The notes: generated from the sequence alone by a model not told the origin. A DNA stretch of 22,743 nt from Acidobacteriota bacterium (GCA_021789565.1 JAJYJL010000014.1:1-22743), one strand, 5' to 3'. Numbered from the stretch's first letter, positions 13,776 through 22,694 are shown. Numbers and translations: made by a program.

Positions 13776-14342
13776 TCACTCCCGCGCGCGGAAGCAGGAC
13801 GCCAGGTGGTCATTCACCATCCCCACAGCCTGCATGAATGAATAACAGATGGTGGTCCCGGCAAAGTTGAATCCGCGCTTCTTGAGGTCGTGGCTCATGG
13901 CGTCGGATTCGGCGGTGTGGGTGGGAACGTCGCGCATGCTTCGGCGGCGCTTGCGAATGGGCGACCCTTCCACAAACCGCCAGAGGTAACGGTCAAAACT
14001 ACCAAACTCATCCCGCACTTTGAGAAAGGCCTTTGCGTTCCCGATAGCGGCGTGGATTTTCAAACGGTTGCGCACGATGCCAGGGTCGGCCATGAGGCGG
14101 GCAAAATCCTTCTCGCCGAAGCGCGCGATTTTTTCTGCGTTCCAATTCGCAAACGCGCGGCGGTAATTTTCGCGCTTGCGCAGTATGGTAATCCAGCTCA
14201 ATCCCGCCTGCGCGCCTTCGAGAATGAGCATTTCAAAAAGGCGCCGGTCGTCGTGCGAGGGCACGCCCCATTCCTTGTCGTGATAGGCGATGTAAAGCGG
14301 GTCGTCACCGGGCCACGGGCAGCGCTTCGGGGTTCGAGTCAT
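13776..14342 (-). CDS. tag: DNA-3-methyladenine glycosylase I
   Basis: A 188-residue protein, the usual Tag length. It excises 3-methyladenine from alkylated DNA, starting base-excision repair in the cytoplasm. Zinc ligands of the Tag zinc snap are all present: Cys8 (KRCPWP), His21 (AYHDKEWG), His179 and Cys183 (VNDHLASC). The adenine-pocket residues Glu42 (LILEGAQAGLSW) and Trp50 match E. coli Glu38 and Trp46. The helix-hairpin region IVRNRLKIHAAIGNAKAF (about 89-107) and the stretch SDAMSHDLKKRGFNFAGTTI are typical of the family. It starts at ATG 14342, with AGAGGG very close upstream. It stands alone, convergent with the 51-aa membrane protein gene. Confidence 0.96.
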   Translation of the reverse strand: MTRTPKRCPWPGDDPLYIAYHDKEWGVPSHDDRRLFEMLILEGAQAGLSWITILRKRENYRRAFANWNAEKIARFGEKDFARLMADPGIVRNRLKIHAAIGNAKAFLKVRDEFGSFDRYLWRFVEGSPIRKRRRSMRDVPTHTAESDAMSHDLKKRGFNFAGTTICYSFMQAVGMVNDHLASCFRARE

Positions 14343-14743
14343 AACCCTCTATTTTTAGACGAAAAACGGTCAATATGAAAGCCTTCAGCTCGAAGCAAAG
14401 CAGGTGGCGCGGACGGGCGAACTCTGCCGTGTGTTCGGACATACGGATGAGCGGGCACGCGGGGAGTGTATCCTGCTGCCAACCCATGCAACGCGAGGCG
14501 CATCATAGGAGGGCACCCAGTGGACATGCGGCATTCCGGGTGGTGCGACTGCCGGCCGGCAGAGGATGCTCGCACGCGGCAGTTTGTTTTCTTGATGGGC
14601 AGATTCAACAAGCCCGCTACGCCAACAAGGGGTAGTGTCCTGATTTCTCGTAGAGGCGGCCCCGCCGTGGCGGAACCACCGCATAGCGAGATAAACTCGC
14701 CGCTACAAATCCCAATGGGGACGCCGCTACAAATGGGGTTCAA
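14343..14743. other. 401-bp spacer with palindromes and a direct repeat
   Basis: The left 290 bp hold nothing I can name. From 14640 the spacer is made of short inverted repeats (GCGGCCCCGC, CCGCCGTGGCGG, GCGAG-ATAAA-CTCGC at 14687-14701) and a direct repeat CGCCGCTACAAAT at 14698-14710 and 14722-14734, period 24. The second copy ends 9 nt before the next gene's ATG, so promoter and leader of that gene lie inside repeat DNA. Confidence 0.5.
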
Positions 14744-15619
14744 ATGAATCCAAAGTGGATGAAGTTTATTCCGGGGATCCTGGTCTTATTCCTTTTGCTC
14801 TCTACTCCGATTTGCGCTCAGAATTCCGGCGCCACGCTTTCCGGTACGGTCAGTGACTCGTCGGGCGCGCCGGTCGCGGGCGCCAAGGTTTCCGTCAGCA
14901 ACGTCTTTACCGGCCAGACCGTGGAGACGCGGACGGACGCATCCGGCCACTACAGCGTCTCCAAACTGGGGCCGGGCAATTATGAAGTGACGGCCGTAGC
15001 TGACGGCTTTCCTACCAGCAAGTCAAAAGTGACGATTGCCGCCGGCGCAGCGCAGACGCTCAACCTGCAACTGGAAGGATCTTCCGGCAATAATGCGGCA
15101 CAGACCAGCGGGACAGAGCCGTCGCTTTCGAGCCTGGGTTTCCCCTCGAGCGAGGTGCAGGGCAGCGCAAAGGAGCAGGCGCGGCTGAACAGGCGCACCC
15201 GCATGCTGCAAATCCACCAGAAACTTGGCCTGGTGACCGTGGCAGCGCTGATTGCCGCCATTGCCACGTCGAGTGGCGCCAAAGGTCCCCATGGAACCCC
15301 GGGAAGTCCCAGCGGCCGCAACCTGCATATGGCCCTGGGAGCGACCACGGCGGGCCTTTACGCCGCGACGGCCTATTTTGCCCTGGCGGCTCCGCGAATG
15401 AAGGGAGTGCAGGTGCGCGGGCCCATTCGTCTGCACAAGGCGATGGTCTGGATCCACGGCCCGGGCATGATCATGACCGCCGTCCTGGGAGAGATGGCCT
15501 ACTCGCAGTTGAACAAGGGCGAGCGCGTACACGGAATCGCCAAATACCACCAGACAGCGGCGCTGGTGACGGCGGCGGCCCTGGGCACGGCGGTCTTTGC
15601 CATTACCTTCAAGTTCTGA
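14744..15619 (+). CDS. Carboxypeptidase-regulatory-domain / cytochrome b561-like membrane protein
   Basis: A 291-residue two-part protein. Residues 1-25 are a signal peptide ending ICAQ. Residues 27-112 are a carboxypeptidase regulatory-like beta-sandwich (ATLSGTVSDSSGAPVAGAKV, DASGHYSVSKLGPGNYEVTAVADGF). A flexible linker (113-150) leads to four predicted membrane helices at about 160-177, 197-216, 232-252 and 270-289. The membrane part is rich in histidines at helix ends: His158 (IHQK), His195 (LHMALGA), His231 and His238 (LHKAMVWIHGP) and His269 (YHQTAAL), as in haem-b-binding b561-type cytochromes. The gene sits 10 nt before yceI; in E. coli yceI is next to yceJ, a b561-like gene, so the context agrees. 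A role in membrane electron transfer is inferred; haem binding is not shown. Confidence 0.75.
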   Translation: MNPKWMKFIPGILVLFLLLSTPICAQNSGATLSGTVSDSSGAPVAGAKVSVSNVFTGQTVETRTDASGHYSVSKLGPGNYEVTAVADGFPTSKSKVTIAAGAAQTLNLQLEGSSGNNAAQTSGTEPSLSSLGFPSSEVQGSAKEQARLNRRTRMLQIHQKLGLVTVAALIAAIATSSGAKGPHGTPGSPSGRNLHMALGATTAGLYAATAYFALAAPRMKGVQVRGPIRLHKAMVWIHGPGMIMTAVLGEMAYSQLNKGERVHGIAKYHQTAALVTAAALGTAVFAITFKF

Positions 15620-15629
15620 GGTTGATGCG

Positions 15630-16178
15630 ATGAAAATCATTCGGAATATTGTTTTGAGTTCGCTGGTCCTCATGCTGCCCGCGCTTGCCTGCGCGGCAGG
15701 CAGGAACTGGGTGCTTCAGCAATCCACGCTGACCTATCATGTTTCACACCCGCTCCACCACGTCGAGGGCGTCAGCCACGCGGCGCGCGGCAAGGGCATC
15801 TGCAAAGCGGGAGTGTGTAACTTCCTGGCGGCGGTGCCCGTCAAGACTTTCGATTCGGGCGACACGAACCGCGACCTCCACATGATTGAGGTGGTGCGCG
15901 GGGCGCAGTTTCCCATGGTGATGGTGCGCACCCAGTTGCCGGAATCCGACCTCAAAGGCGGATCGATCCAGGCCAGCCTCACCGTGCAGTTCGCCGGCCA
16001 GACCGCCCATTACAATAAGGTGCCTTTTAAGCTGGTGCCGGAAGGCAACGAAATTCGCGTGGTGGGAACCATTCCCACCACCGTGTCGGACTTCAAGATC
16101 AAGCCGCCGGAACTGCTGGCCATGCCCATCAGCAATGACATCCCGGTGAGCGTGGATATGACGTGGAAGGAGCAGTGA
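15630..16178 (+). CDS. YceI-family lipocalin-like exported protein
   Basis: A 182-residue protein with a signal peptide (MKIIRNIVLSSLVLMLPALA, cleavage near CAAG) and a YceI-type beta-barrel. Marks are STLTYHVSHPLHHVEGVSHAA at the start of the barrel, VPVKTFDSGDTNRDLHMIEV (the NRD-HM loop typical of YceI), FPMVMVRTQLPE, and the closing SDFKIKPPELLAMPISNDIPVSVDMTW. YceI proteins bind isoprenoid-type lipids in the periplasm, and some act with b561 partners. ATG 15630 has GAGG 8 nt upstream, overlapping the stop of the preceding gene region. The 10-nt gap strongly suggests one operon with the b561-like fusion. A disulfide is possible between the cysteines in GICKAGVCNF. Confidence 0.88.
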   Translation: MKIIRNIVLSSLVLMLPALACAAGRNWVLQQSTLTYHVSHPLHHVEGVSHAARGKGICKAGVCNFLAAVPVKTFDSGDTNRDLHMIEVVRGAQFPMVMVRTQLPESDLKGGSIQASLTVQFAGQTAHYNKVPFKLVPEGNEIRVVGTIPTTVSDFKIKPPELLAMPISNDIPVSVDMTWKEQ

Positions 16179-16338
16179 GGCGCGCCCGCATATTCCGGTG
16201 AAGCAGCAATTCGCAGACATCGCGAAGACCGCGACGTCTCCGCCATCCGTCGGTCTTAGACCTCTGCTGCAGGACCTTAATCTTCATTTGCATTCGCGTT
16301 ACAAACTCATTTAGTCTAGGTTGCCCGGAGGAAACCCG

Positions 16339-17832
<1,494 letters not shown>

Positions 17833-17865
17833 CAGGCTGCCAGTGCGTTACTTGAATCGGCCGCC

Positions 17866-17899
17866 TAAGTTTGGAAGTGCCGCATACATTCCAAACTTA
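17866..17899. repeat. Perfect 11-bp inverted repeat downstream of glpK
   Basis: TAAGTTTGGAA (17866-17876) and TTCCAAACTTA (17889-17899) are exact reverse complements with a 12-nt loop; TGC/GCA in the loop can extend the fold. It begins 33 nt after the glpK stop, so it could end transcription, but the 3' side is AATAG rather than a T-tract. It may instead be a dispersed repeat. Confidence 0.6.
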
Positions 17900-17984
17900 A
17901 TAGATGCGCCACCGGGTAAAACGTCAAAAGCAGCTCGCGCAAAGACGCCAAGACGCAAAGATAGTCCGTGGAGCCGCAACCGAA

Positions 17985-18047
17985 TGTGGCATGGGCGTCC
18001 TCGCCCGTGCTGTGGTCAAAAGACACGGCCAAGATGGCTGTGCCACA
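17985..18047 (-). repeat. Double-hairpin dispersed repeat, copy B
   Basis: This 63-nt unit has TGTGGCA at one end and TGCCACA at the other. Read on the minus strand, it matches copy A (1801-1863) at 57 of 63 bases. Homology continues past the core into TGACTCAGCTTGG (18056-18068 on the minus strand). The hairpins carry loops TCCT and AAGA on the plus strand. Confidence 0.8.
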
Positions 18048-18290
18048 ATGTAAGGGCCAAGCTGAGTCACCACCAGCCATCAAACCACTTGACGCTCCTT
18101 TCGCTTGTGGGCTACCGTCATAAGGTTAACCCCGGTGTTGATGCGCTGTACCGGCCCTGTGGCCGGACTCCTGGCCAACCGCCGAAGACGCGAATCGCAA
18201 CCATTTCTTAAGGCATGCGGCAAGGTCCACGTTCTGCAGCCGGAAGCCATCGCGCAGGCGTGGGAGGCTGGCAGAGAGTTCCGCGGCGCT

Positions 18291-18371
18291 GTCATGCTGA
18301 GCGGAGCGAAGCATCCCGGCATTTCCTGGAATGCAGAGATCGTTCGCCGCCCTTGGGCTCCTCAGGATGAC
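18291..18371 (+). repeat. GTCATSCTGA-ended element, copy 1
   Basis: It begins GTCATGCTGAGCGGAGCGAA and ends TCAGGATGAC, so its ends are inverted repeats of each other (GTCATGCTGA / GTCATCCTGA). A second copy in the same orientation lies at 19451-19538. The two bracket the M20 gene. The interior differs between the copies. It resembles a REP/MITE-like intergenic element. Confidence 0.75.
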
Positions 18372-18416
18372 GCGGGGATGAGTATTTGCGGAAAGTTTAC
18401 ACGGGATACTGTTCAA

Positions 18417-19427
18417 ATGAGCGAACAAGCGAAGCAACTGTTTGACCTTACCAAGGCGTTGGTGAACATTGAGTCGATCACGGGCAATGAAAAGGCCTGC
18501 GGCGAGTTTCTTGCGGACTACCTCGATAAGCAGGGGTTTGAGATCTCTCGCCAGCAGGTTGAGCCGGGCCGCTCCAATGTGTTTGCCACGCTCGGGCGTC
18601 CAGACGTGGTGCTGAGCACCCACATGGATACCGTGCCGCCGTTTATTCCGGCGGGCGAAGACGACGAATGGCTTTACGGGAGAGGTTCTTGTGACGCCAA
18701 AGGAATTCTGGCCTCGCAGGTGATTGCCGCGCAGGGATTGAAGGCCGAGGGCGTTCGAGACTTCGCAATGCTTTTCATGGTGGGTGAAGAGATCCTGAGC
18801 GACGGGGCGCAAAAAGCGAATGAACAGCCTCCGGACGTGAAATACATCATCAATGGCGAGCCCACGGAAAACAAGCTCGCGGTGGGAACCAAGGGCATCC
18901 TGCGCATCGACATCAAAACCAGCGGCAAGTCCGCGCACTCCGCCTACCCGGAGATGGGGGAATCGGCCATTTTGAAGCTGCTGGACATTCTGGACGAAAT
19001 CCGGCGGATTCCGCTGCCGGAAGACCCGGTGATGGGGCCGGCGACGGTGAACATAGGTGTCATCCGGGGCGGCACAGCCATCAACGTGATTCCCGACAGT
19101 GCTTCGGCGCAGATCCTGTTCCGGACGGTGAGCGCCACCCATGAACTGCGCGAGCGGGTAGAAGCAGTGGTGAAGGGCCGGTGCGAGTACGAGTTCGTTC
19201 GCGACACCAGACCCATCCGCACGGAACATTTCGACGGGTTTGAAACTGAGGTTGTTTCCTATTCCACTGACCTGCCAAGCCTGACGCGATGGGGCCGGCC
19301 GTTGCTGTTGGGGCCGGGCTCGATTCGCGTCGCCCACACTGACCACGAACGCGTGCGGAAATCGGACCTGACCAAGGCCGTTGAACTTTATACGCGCCTA
19401 GTGAAAGAATTGAAAAAGCGTATTTAG
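18417..19427 (+). CDS. dapE: M20 metallopeptidase-family deacylase, probable succinyl-diaminopimelate desuccinylase
   Basis: A 336-residue di-zinc M20 enzyme. ATG 18417 (MSEQAKQLFDLTKALVNIES) was chosen because homology begins there. The metal and catalytic motifs are STHMDTVPP (His69, catalytic Asp71), GRGSCDAKG (bridging Asp93), MVGEEIL (Glu124 general base, Glu125), NGEPT (Glu148) and HTDHE (His near the C-terminus). The dimerisation domain is at about 157-270, with SGKSAHSAYPEMGESA. The fold alone fits DapE, ArgE or a related amidase. The DapE reading comes from context: asd, dapB, dapA and an apparent dapD start follow, so the succinylase route would need exactly this step (N-succinyl-LL-DAP to LL-DAP plus succinate). 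GATACT ends 6 nt before the ATG and no ribosome site is seen. The gene is flanked by two repeat elements. Confidence 0.7.
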   Translation: MSEQAKQLFDLTKALVNIESITGNEKACGEFLADYLDKQGFEISRQQVEPGRSNVFATLGRPDVVLSTHMDTVPPFIPAGEDDEWLYGRGSCDAKGILASQVIAAQGLKAEGVRDFAMLFMVGEEILSDGAQKANEQPPDVKYIINGEPTENKLAVGTKGILRIDIKTSGKSAHSAYPEMGESAILKLLDILDEIRRIPLPEDPVMGPATVNIGVIRGGTAINVIPDSASAQILFRTVSATHELRERVEAVVKGRCEYEFVRDTRPIRTEHFDGFETEVVSYSTDLPSLTRWGRPLLLGPGSIRVAHTDHERVRKSDLTKAVELYTRLVKELKKRI

Positions 19428-19450
19428 CAGTCCAGGTGAAAGACGCTGAC

Positions 19451-19538
19451 GTCATGCTGAGCGCAGCGAAGCATCTGATGGGTCTTTTTCAGGACGAATG
19501 AAGCAGGTTCTTCTCCCGCTGTGCGGGATCAGGATGAC
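19451..19538 (+). repeat. GTCATSCTGA-ended element, copy 2
   Basis: It begins GTCATGCTGAGCGCAGCGAA followed by GCATC, as in copy 1 at 18291 except for one base, and ends ATCAGGATGAC. It includes a small hairpin CCCGC-TGT-GCGGG near its right end. It lies between the M20 gene and asd. Confidence 0.75.
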
Positions 19539-19566
19539 AACGTAAGGCTGAGAAGGAAGAAATGTT

Positions 19567-20616
19567 ATGAAGAAGATTCAAGTTGGAATCCTTGGCGCCA
19601 CGGGAATGGTGGGCCAGCGCTTTGCGAGTCTGCTGGAACATCATCCGTGGTTTGAAGCCGCGTGGTTTGCAGCGTCAGACCGTTCGGTTGGCAAGAAATA
19701 TGCGGAAGCCTGCAACTGGCGCCTGCGCGAGCCCATGCCCGCCGGCGTGCGGGACATGGTGGTGGAAGAATGCAAGCCGGGCAAGGCTCCGCAGCTTGTG
19801 TTTTCCTCGCTCGACTCGAAGGTGGCGGGTGAAGTGGAGAAGGAGTTTGCCAGGGCGGGCCACATAGTGGTCTCCAACTCCTCCAATCACCGGATGGACG
19901 CCGATGTGCCGCTGCTGATTCCGGAAGTGAATCCGGACCATCTGGCGATGGTGCGCGCGCAGCGAAAGCAGCGCGGCTGGAAGGGCATGATCGTCACCAA
20001 TCCCAATTGCACCACGGTGGGACTGGTGATGTCACTGGCGCCGCTGGAGCGCGCGTTCGGCCTGGAAAAAGTTCTGGTGACCAGCATGCAGGCGGTTTCA
20101 GGCGCTGGGTATCCGGGCGTACCCTCGCTCGACATCCTGGGCAACGTGATTCCGTACATTGGCGGCGAAGAAGAGAAGGTGGAGCGCGAAGCCCATAAGC
20201 TGCTGGGCAAACTGCAGGACGGCCAGGTGTCAAAAGCCGACTTTATTGTGAGCGCGCACTGCAACCGCGTGCTGGTGGAAGACGGACACACGGAAGCCGT
20301 ATCCCTCTCATTGCGGCAGAAGGCGAAACTGGAAGACCTGATTGAAGCCTGGAAGGCCTTCCGCTCTGTTCCGCAGGAGCGCAAATTGCCCACGGCGCCC
20401 GCGCATCCCATCATTGTGCGCGATGAGCACGATAGACCGCAGCCCCGACTCGATGTGAACGCCGGCGGGGGCATGACGGCCGTGATCGGGCGGGCGCGGC
20501 TGTGCCCAGTGCTACAATTCAAGTACACCACGGTGAGCCACAACACCATTCGTGGCGCGGCCGGCGCAGCCCTGCTGAACGCTGAGCTGATGAAGTCCGA
20601 AGGGTATCTGGATTAA
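19567..20616 (+). CDS. asd: Aspartate-semialdehyde dehydrogenase, archaeal/fungal type
   Basis: A 349-residue enzyme that reduces L-4-aspartyl phosphate with NADPH to aspartate semialdehyde, the branch point to lysine/DAP, threonine and methionine. The NADP-binding start is GILGATGMVGQRFASLLEHHPWFE (7-30). The catalytic Cys148 lies in NPNCTT. Substrate residues Arg234 and His241 lie in CNRVLVEDGHTE, with the same spacing of 7 as E. coli Arg267/His274. MQAVSGAGYPGVPS and VSHNTIRGAAGAA are also typical. The HHPWFE start and VEDGHTE context mark the family found in archaea, fungi and some bacteria rather than the usual proteobacterial form. AAGGAAG precedes ATG 19567. It is 127 nt from dapB. Confidence 0.95.
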   Translation: MKKIQVGILGATGMVGQRFASLLEHHPWFEAAWFAASDRSVGKKYAEACNWRLREPMPAGVRDMVVEECKPGKAPQLVFSSLDSKVAGEVEKEFARAGHIVVSNSSNHRMDADVPLLIPEVNPDHLAMVRAQRKQRGWKGMIVTNPNCTTVGLVMSLAPLERAFGLEKVLVTSMQAVSGAGYPGVPSLDILGNVIPYIGGEEEKVEREAHKLLGKLQDGQVSKADFIVSAHCNRVLVEDGHTEAVSLSLRQKAKLEDLIEAWKAFRSVPQERKLPTAPAHPIIVRDEHDRPQPRLDVNAGGGMTAVIGRARLCPVLQFKYTTVSHNTIRGAAGAALLNAELMKSEGYLD

Positions 20617-20652
20617 CAGGCCGGGGAGTAGCGTAGATTCTGTTCAAGCGAG

Positions 20653-20678
20653 ACCGGGCGTTACGCCCTTGACCCGGT
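20653..20678 (+). promoter_or_regulatory. Hairpin in the asd-dapB spacer
   Basis: ACCGGG (20653-20658) pairs with CCCGGT (20673-20678), or alternatively GGGCG (20656-20660) pairs with CGCCC (20664-20668) around TTA. The two folds exclude each other. There is no T-tract, so a simple terminator is unlikely. It could be an RNA processing or repeat structure between asd and dapB. Confidence 0.35.
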
Positions 20679-20743
20679 TGCATTTTCATCAATCATCATT
20701 CAGAATTCACAGGTCGAGTCCGTCGATCGGGGACTGATCCTCA

Positions 20744-21475
20744 ATGTCTGCAACTCCTCATGACGACCAGCAACGCAACCTGAACCTAGCTCTGCTGGGT
20801 CATGGGAAGATGGGTAGCGCGGTGGCGCGCATCGCGCCCGAGCGCGGATTTAACCTGCGGCTGATTCTGACCATCGAATCGAACCCGGACGGCATCGCCA
20901 TCACGGAAGAAAACTTCCGAGGCATTGACGTGGCCATTGACTTCACCCAGCCCGACGTTGTGGTGGAGAACATCCGCCGCGTAGCCGCCCTGGGCGTCAA
21001 CCTGGTGGTGGGAACCACGGGTTGGAACGACCGGTTTGCGGAAGTGGAGAAGATCGTCGCCGAAAGCGGCATCGGGCTGGTGCATGCGGCCAACTTTTCC
21101 ATCGGCGTGCAGCTCTTCTACCGGCTGGCGCGCGAGGCGGCAAAAATCTTTGCGCCCTATTCGATGTACGAACCTTACATTGTTGAGGCCCACCACAAAT
21201 TCAAGAAGGACGCTCCCTCAGGCACCGCTCTGGAACTGAAGCGGCGCGTCGAGCCTGGTCTGCCGGGGCGCGAGATTCCCACCTCGAGCGTACGCGGCGG
21301 TTACATCCCCGGCACGCACGAGCTGGGATTTGATTCGGAAGCCGACACGGTGTTGGTGCGGCACAGCGCGCGCAGCCGCCAGGGATTTGCCGAAGGCGCG
21401 CTCTACGCCGCCCGCTGGGTGGCTGGCAAAAAGGGAATGTTCGCTTTCGATCAAATTCTCGCAGAACAGCAGTAG
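20744..21475 (+). CDS. dapB: 4-hydroxy-tetrahydrodipicolinate reductase
   Basis: A 243-residue enzyme reducing the DapA product to tetrahydrodipicolinate with NAD(P)H. The nucleotide-binding turn is LLGHGKMGSAVAR (17-29). VGTTGW (89-94) and AANFSIGVQLF (115-125) line the active site. The signature EAHHKFKKDAPSGTAL holds the catalytic His150 and Lys154. The protein is about 25-30 residues shorter than E. coli DapB (273 aa from memory): the region between the nucleotide-binding turn and the IDFTQP motif is compact. ATG 20744 has CGGGGA about 9 nt upstream. The first 11 residues are polar and non-conserved, so a start slightly further in is possible. It lies between asd and dapA in the same direction. 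Confidence 0.94.
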   Translation: MSATPHDDQQRNLNLALLGHGKMGSAVARIAPERGFNLRLILTIESNPDGIAITEENFRGIDVAIDFTQPDVVVENIRRVAALGVNLVVGTTGWNDRFAEVEKIVAESGIGLVHAANFSIGVQLFYRLAREAAKIFAPYSMYEPYIVEAHHKFKKDAPSGTALELKRRVEPGLPGREIPTSSVRGGYIPGTHELGFDSEADTVLVRHSARSRQGFAEGALYAARWVAGKKGMFAFDQILAEQQ

Positions 21476-21495
21476 CCTCAGCGACGGTAGTCCTT

Positions 21496-21501
21496 TATAA
21501 T
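21496..21501 (+). promoter_or_regulatory. Candidate -10 box (TATAAT) before dapA
   Basis: A perfect TATAAT lies 42 nt before the dapA ATG, inside the 68-nt dapB-dapA spacer. No good -35 is seen. It would allow dapA to be transcribed separately from dapB. The ATG at 21512, 10 nt after the box, opens a 11-codon frame that overlaps the dapA start. Confidence 0.45.
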
Positions 21502-21543
21502 CGAACTCTCCATGGAAAACCATTTGTGGCCGGAGGAGGCTTT

Positions 21544-22443
21544 ATGAGCTTGGATATTCGAGGCTGCGGCACTGCTTTAGTGACTCCTTTTTCAGAGGAC
21601 GGCACTCTGGACGTCGACGCGCTCCGGAGCCTGGTGGAATTTCAGCTCAGCGAGGGCATTGGCTTCCTGGTTCCCTGCGGGACCACCGGGGAGGCGCCGA
21701 CGCTTGAGCACGAAGAGTACCTGGGCGTGGTCCGCGTGGTGACGCAGGAAGCCAGGGGCAAAGTTCCGGTGATTGCGGGCGCGGGCGGCAACAACACGAA
21801 AAAGGTCTGCAGCCTGGTGCAGGACCTTCAGGCGCTGGGGGTGCAGGGCATCCTTTCCGTCGCGCCTTATTACAACAAGCCGACGCAGGAGGGCCTTTAT
21901 CAGCATTTCAAGACGATTGCCGACTCCACCGAACTGCCGGTGATTCTTTACAACGTGCCGTCGCGCACCTCTTCAAACATTTTGCCGGAGACGGTGGCGC
22001 GGCTGGCCGGGATCTCAAACATTATCGGCATCAAGGAAGCTTCCGGCAGCATCACGCAACAGATGGAAGTGTTAACCGTTGTCCCCCCGAATTTCAGGGT
22101 CCTCTCCGGGGATGACGCGTTTACATTTCCGCTGATGGCTCTGGGTGGGGCAGGTGTGATCTCCGTGGTCTCGAATGAGATTCCGCGGCAGATGACCAAC
22201 CTGGCCCGCCTGATGCTGGAAGGGAAATACGATGAGGCGCGGAAGCTGAACGCAAAACTTCTGCCGCTGATGCAGGCCAACTTCATTGAGACAAACCCCA
22301 TCCCGGTGAAGGCGGCGCTGGCGATGATGGGGAAGATCAAGGAAGTCTACCGGCTGCCCATGTGCCCGATGAAGCCGGAGAACCGCTCGAAGCTGGAAAA
22401 AGTTCTGGCCGAACAGGGACTGCTCCAGACACAAAAAGTTTAA
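21544..22443 (+). CDS. dapA: 4-hydroxy-tetrahydrodipicolinate synthase
   Basis: A 299-residue TIM-barrel lyase that condenses pyruvate with aspartate semialdehyde, the first committed step to DAP and lysine. Catalytic residues are all present: Thr47/Thr48 in PCGTTGEAP, Tyr110 in APYYNKPTQEG, Tyr136 and Arg141 in LYNVPSRT, and the Schiff-base Lys164 in GIKEASG. GDDAFTFPLMALGGAGVISV is the later barrel signature. The start is ATG 21544, directly after a strong GGAGGAGG; an upstream in-frame extension to 21526 includes the ribosome site and is rejected. The TATAAT at 21496 may give it its own promoter. Confidence 0.97.
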   Translation: MSLDIRGCGTALVTPFSEDGTLDVDALRSLVEFQLSEGIGFLVPCGTTGEAPTLEHEEYLGVVRVVTQEARGKVPVIAGAGGNNTKKVCSLVQDLQALGVQGILSVAPYYNKPTQEGLYQHFKTIADSTELPVILYNVPSRTSSNILPETVARLAGISNIIGIKEASGSITQQMEVLTVVPPNFRVLSGDDAFTFPLMALGGAGVISVVSNEIPRQMTNLARLMLEGKYDEARKLNAKLLPLMQANFIETNPIPVKAALAMMGKIKEVYRLPMCPMKPENRSKLEKVLAEQGLLQTQKV

Positions 22444-22470
22444 GAGTTCTTCGTGCCGGGTTTTGATGGG

Positions 22471-22518
22471 GTGGCATGGGCGTCTCGCCCATGAACACGG
22501 CCGAGACGGCCGTGCCAC
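22471..22518 (+). repeat. Double-hairpin dispersed repeat, copy C (short form)
   Basis: GTGGCA...TGCCAC ends enclose two hairpins: CATGGGCG/CGCCCATG with loop TCT (22475-22493), and CACGGCCG/CGGCCGTG with loop AGA (22496-22514). The layout is that of copies A and B, but it is 48 nt instead of 63 because the inter-hairpin spacer is shorter. It lies between dapA and the apparent dapD start. Confidence 0.75.
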
Positions 22519-22570
22519 GTTTGATTGCGGCTCCGCCGAGCCGTGATCTCTGGGGGCAGTAGCCTTTAAC

Positions 22571-22639
22571 ACAGAGAGCACGGAGGGCCTCTGTGGTCTC
22601 CGCGTTTGATTTTTTGGCGCTACGGAGGTCACAGAGAAG
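22571..22639 (+). repeat. CACAGAG/ACGGAGG word repeats
   Basis: ACACAGAGAGCACGGAGG, CTCTGTGGTCTCCGCG and ACGGAGGTCACAGAGAAG form a loose inverted and direct arrangement of the same words within 70 bp in the dapA-dapD spacer. No function is known. Confidence 0.4.
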
Positions 22640-22694
22640 AATTCTTGCCCGGAACCCACCGGGTCACGGACCGGCTGAAGAATTTTGATGGCTT

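Larger units (their letters stand above)
17833..18416. other. 584-bp spacer filled with repeats
   Basis: It holds a perfect inverted repeat (17866-17899), a word repeat GCAAAGACGCCAAGACGCAAAG (about 17939-17960), double-hairpin copy B (17985-18047) and a GTCATSCTGA element (18291-18371). Between 18080 and 18290 nothing is recognised. The M20 open frame extends through part of it (from 18105) but is not protein-like there. Confidence 0.6.

Noticed and set aside
18126..19346. 406-codon minus-strand frame
   Set aside because: It is antisense to the M20 gene, whose catalytic motifs are all present on the plus strand.
20617..20743. Lysine riboswitch before dapB
   Set aside because: The spacer is only 127 bp and shows a simple hairpin, not the five-helix lysine aptamer.
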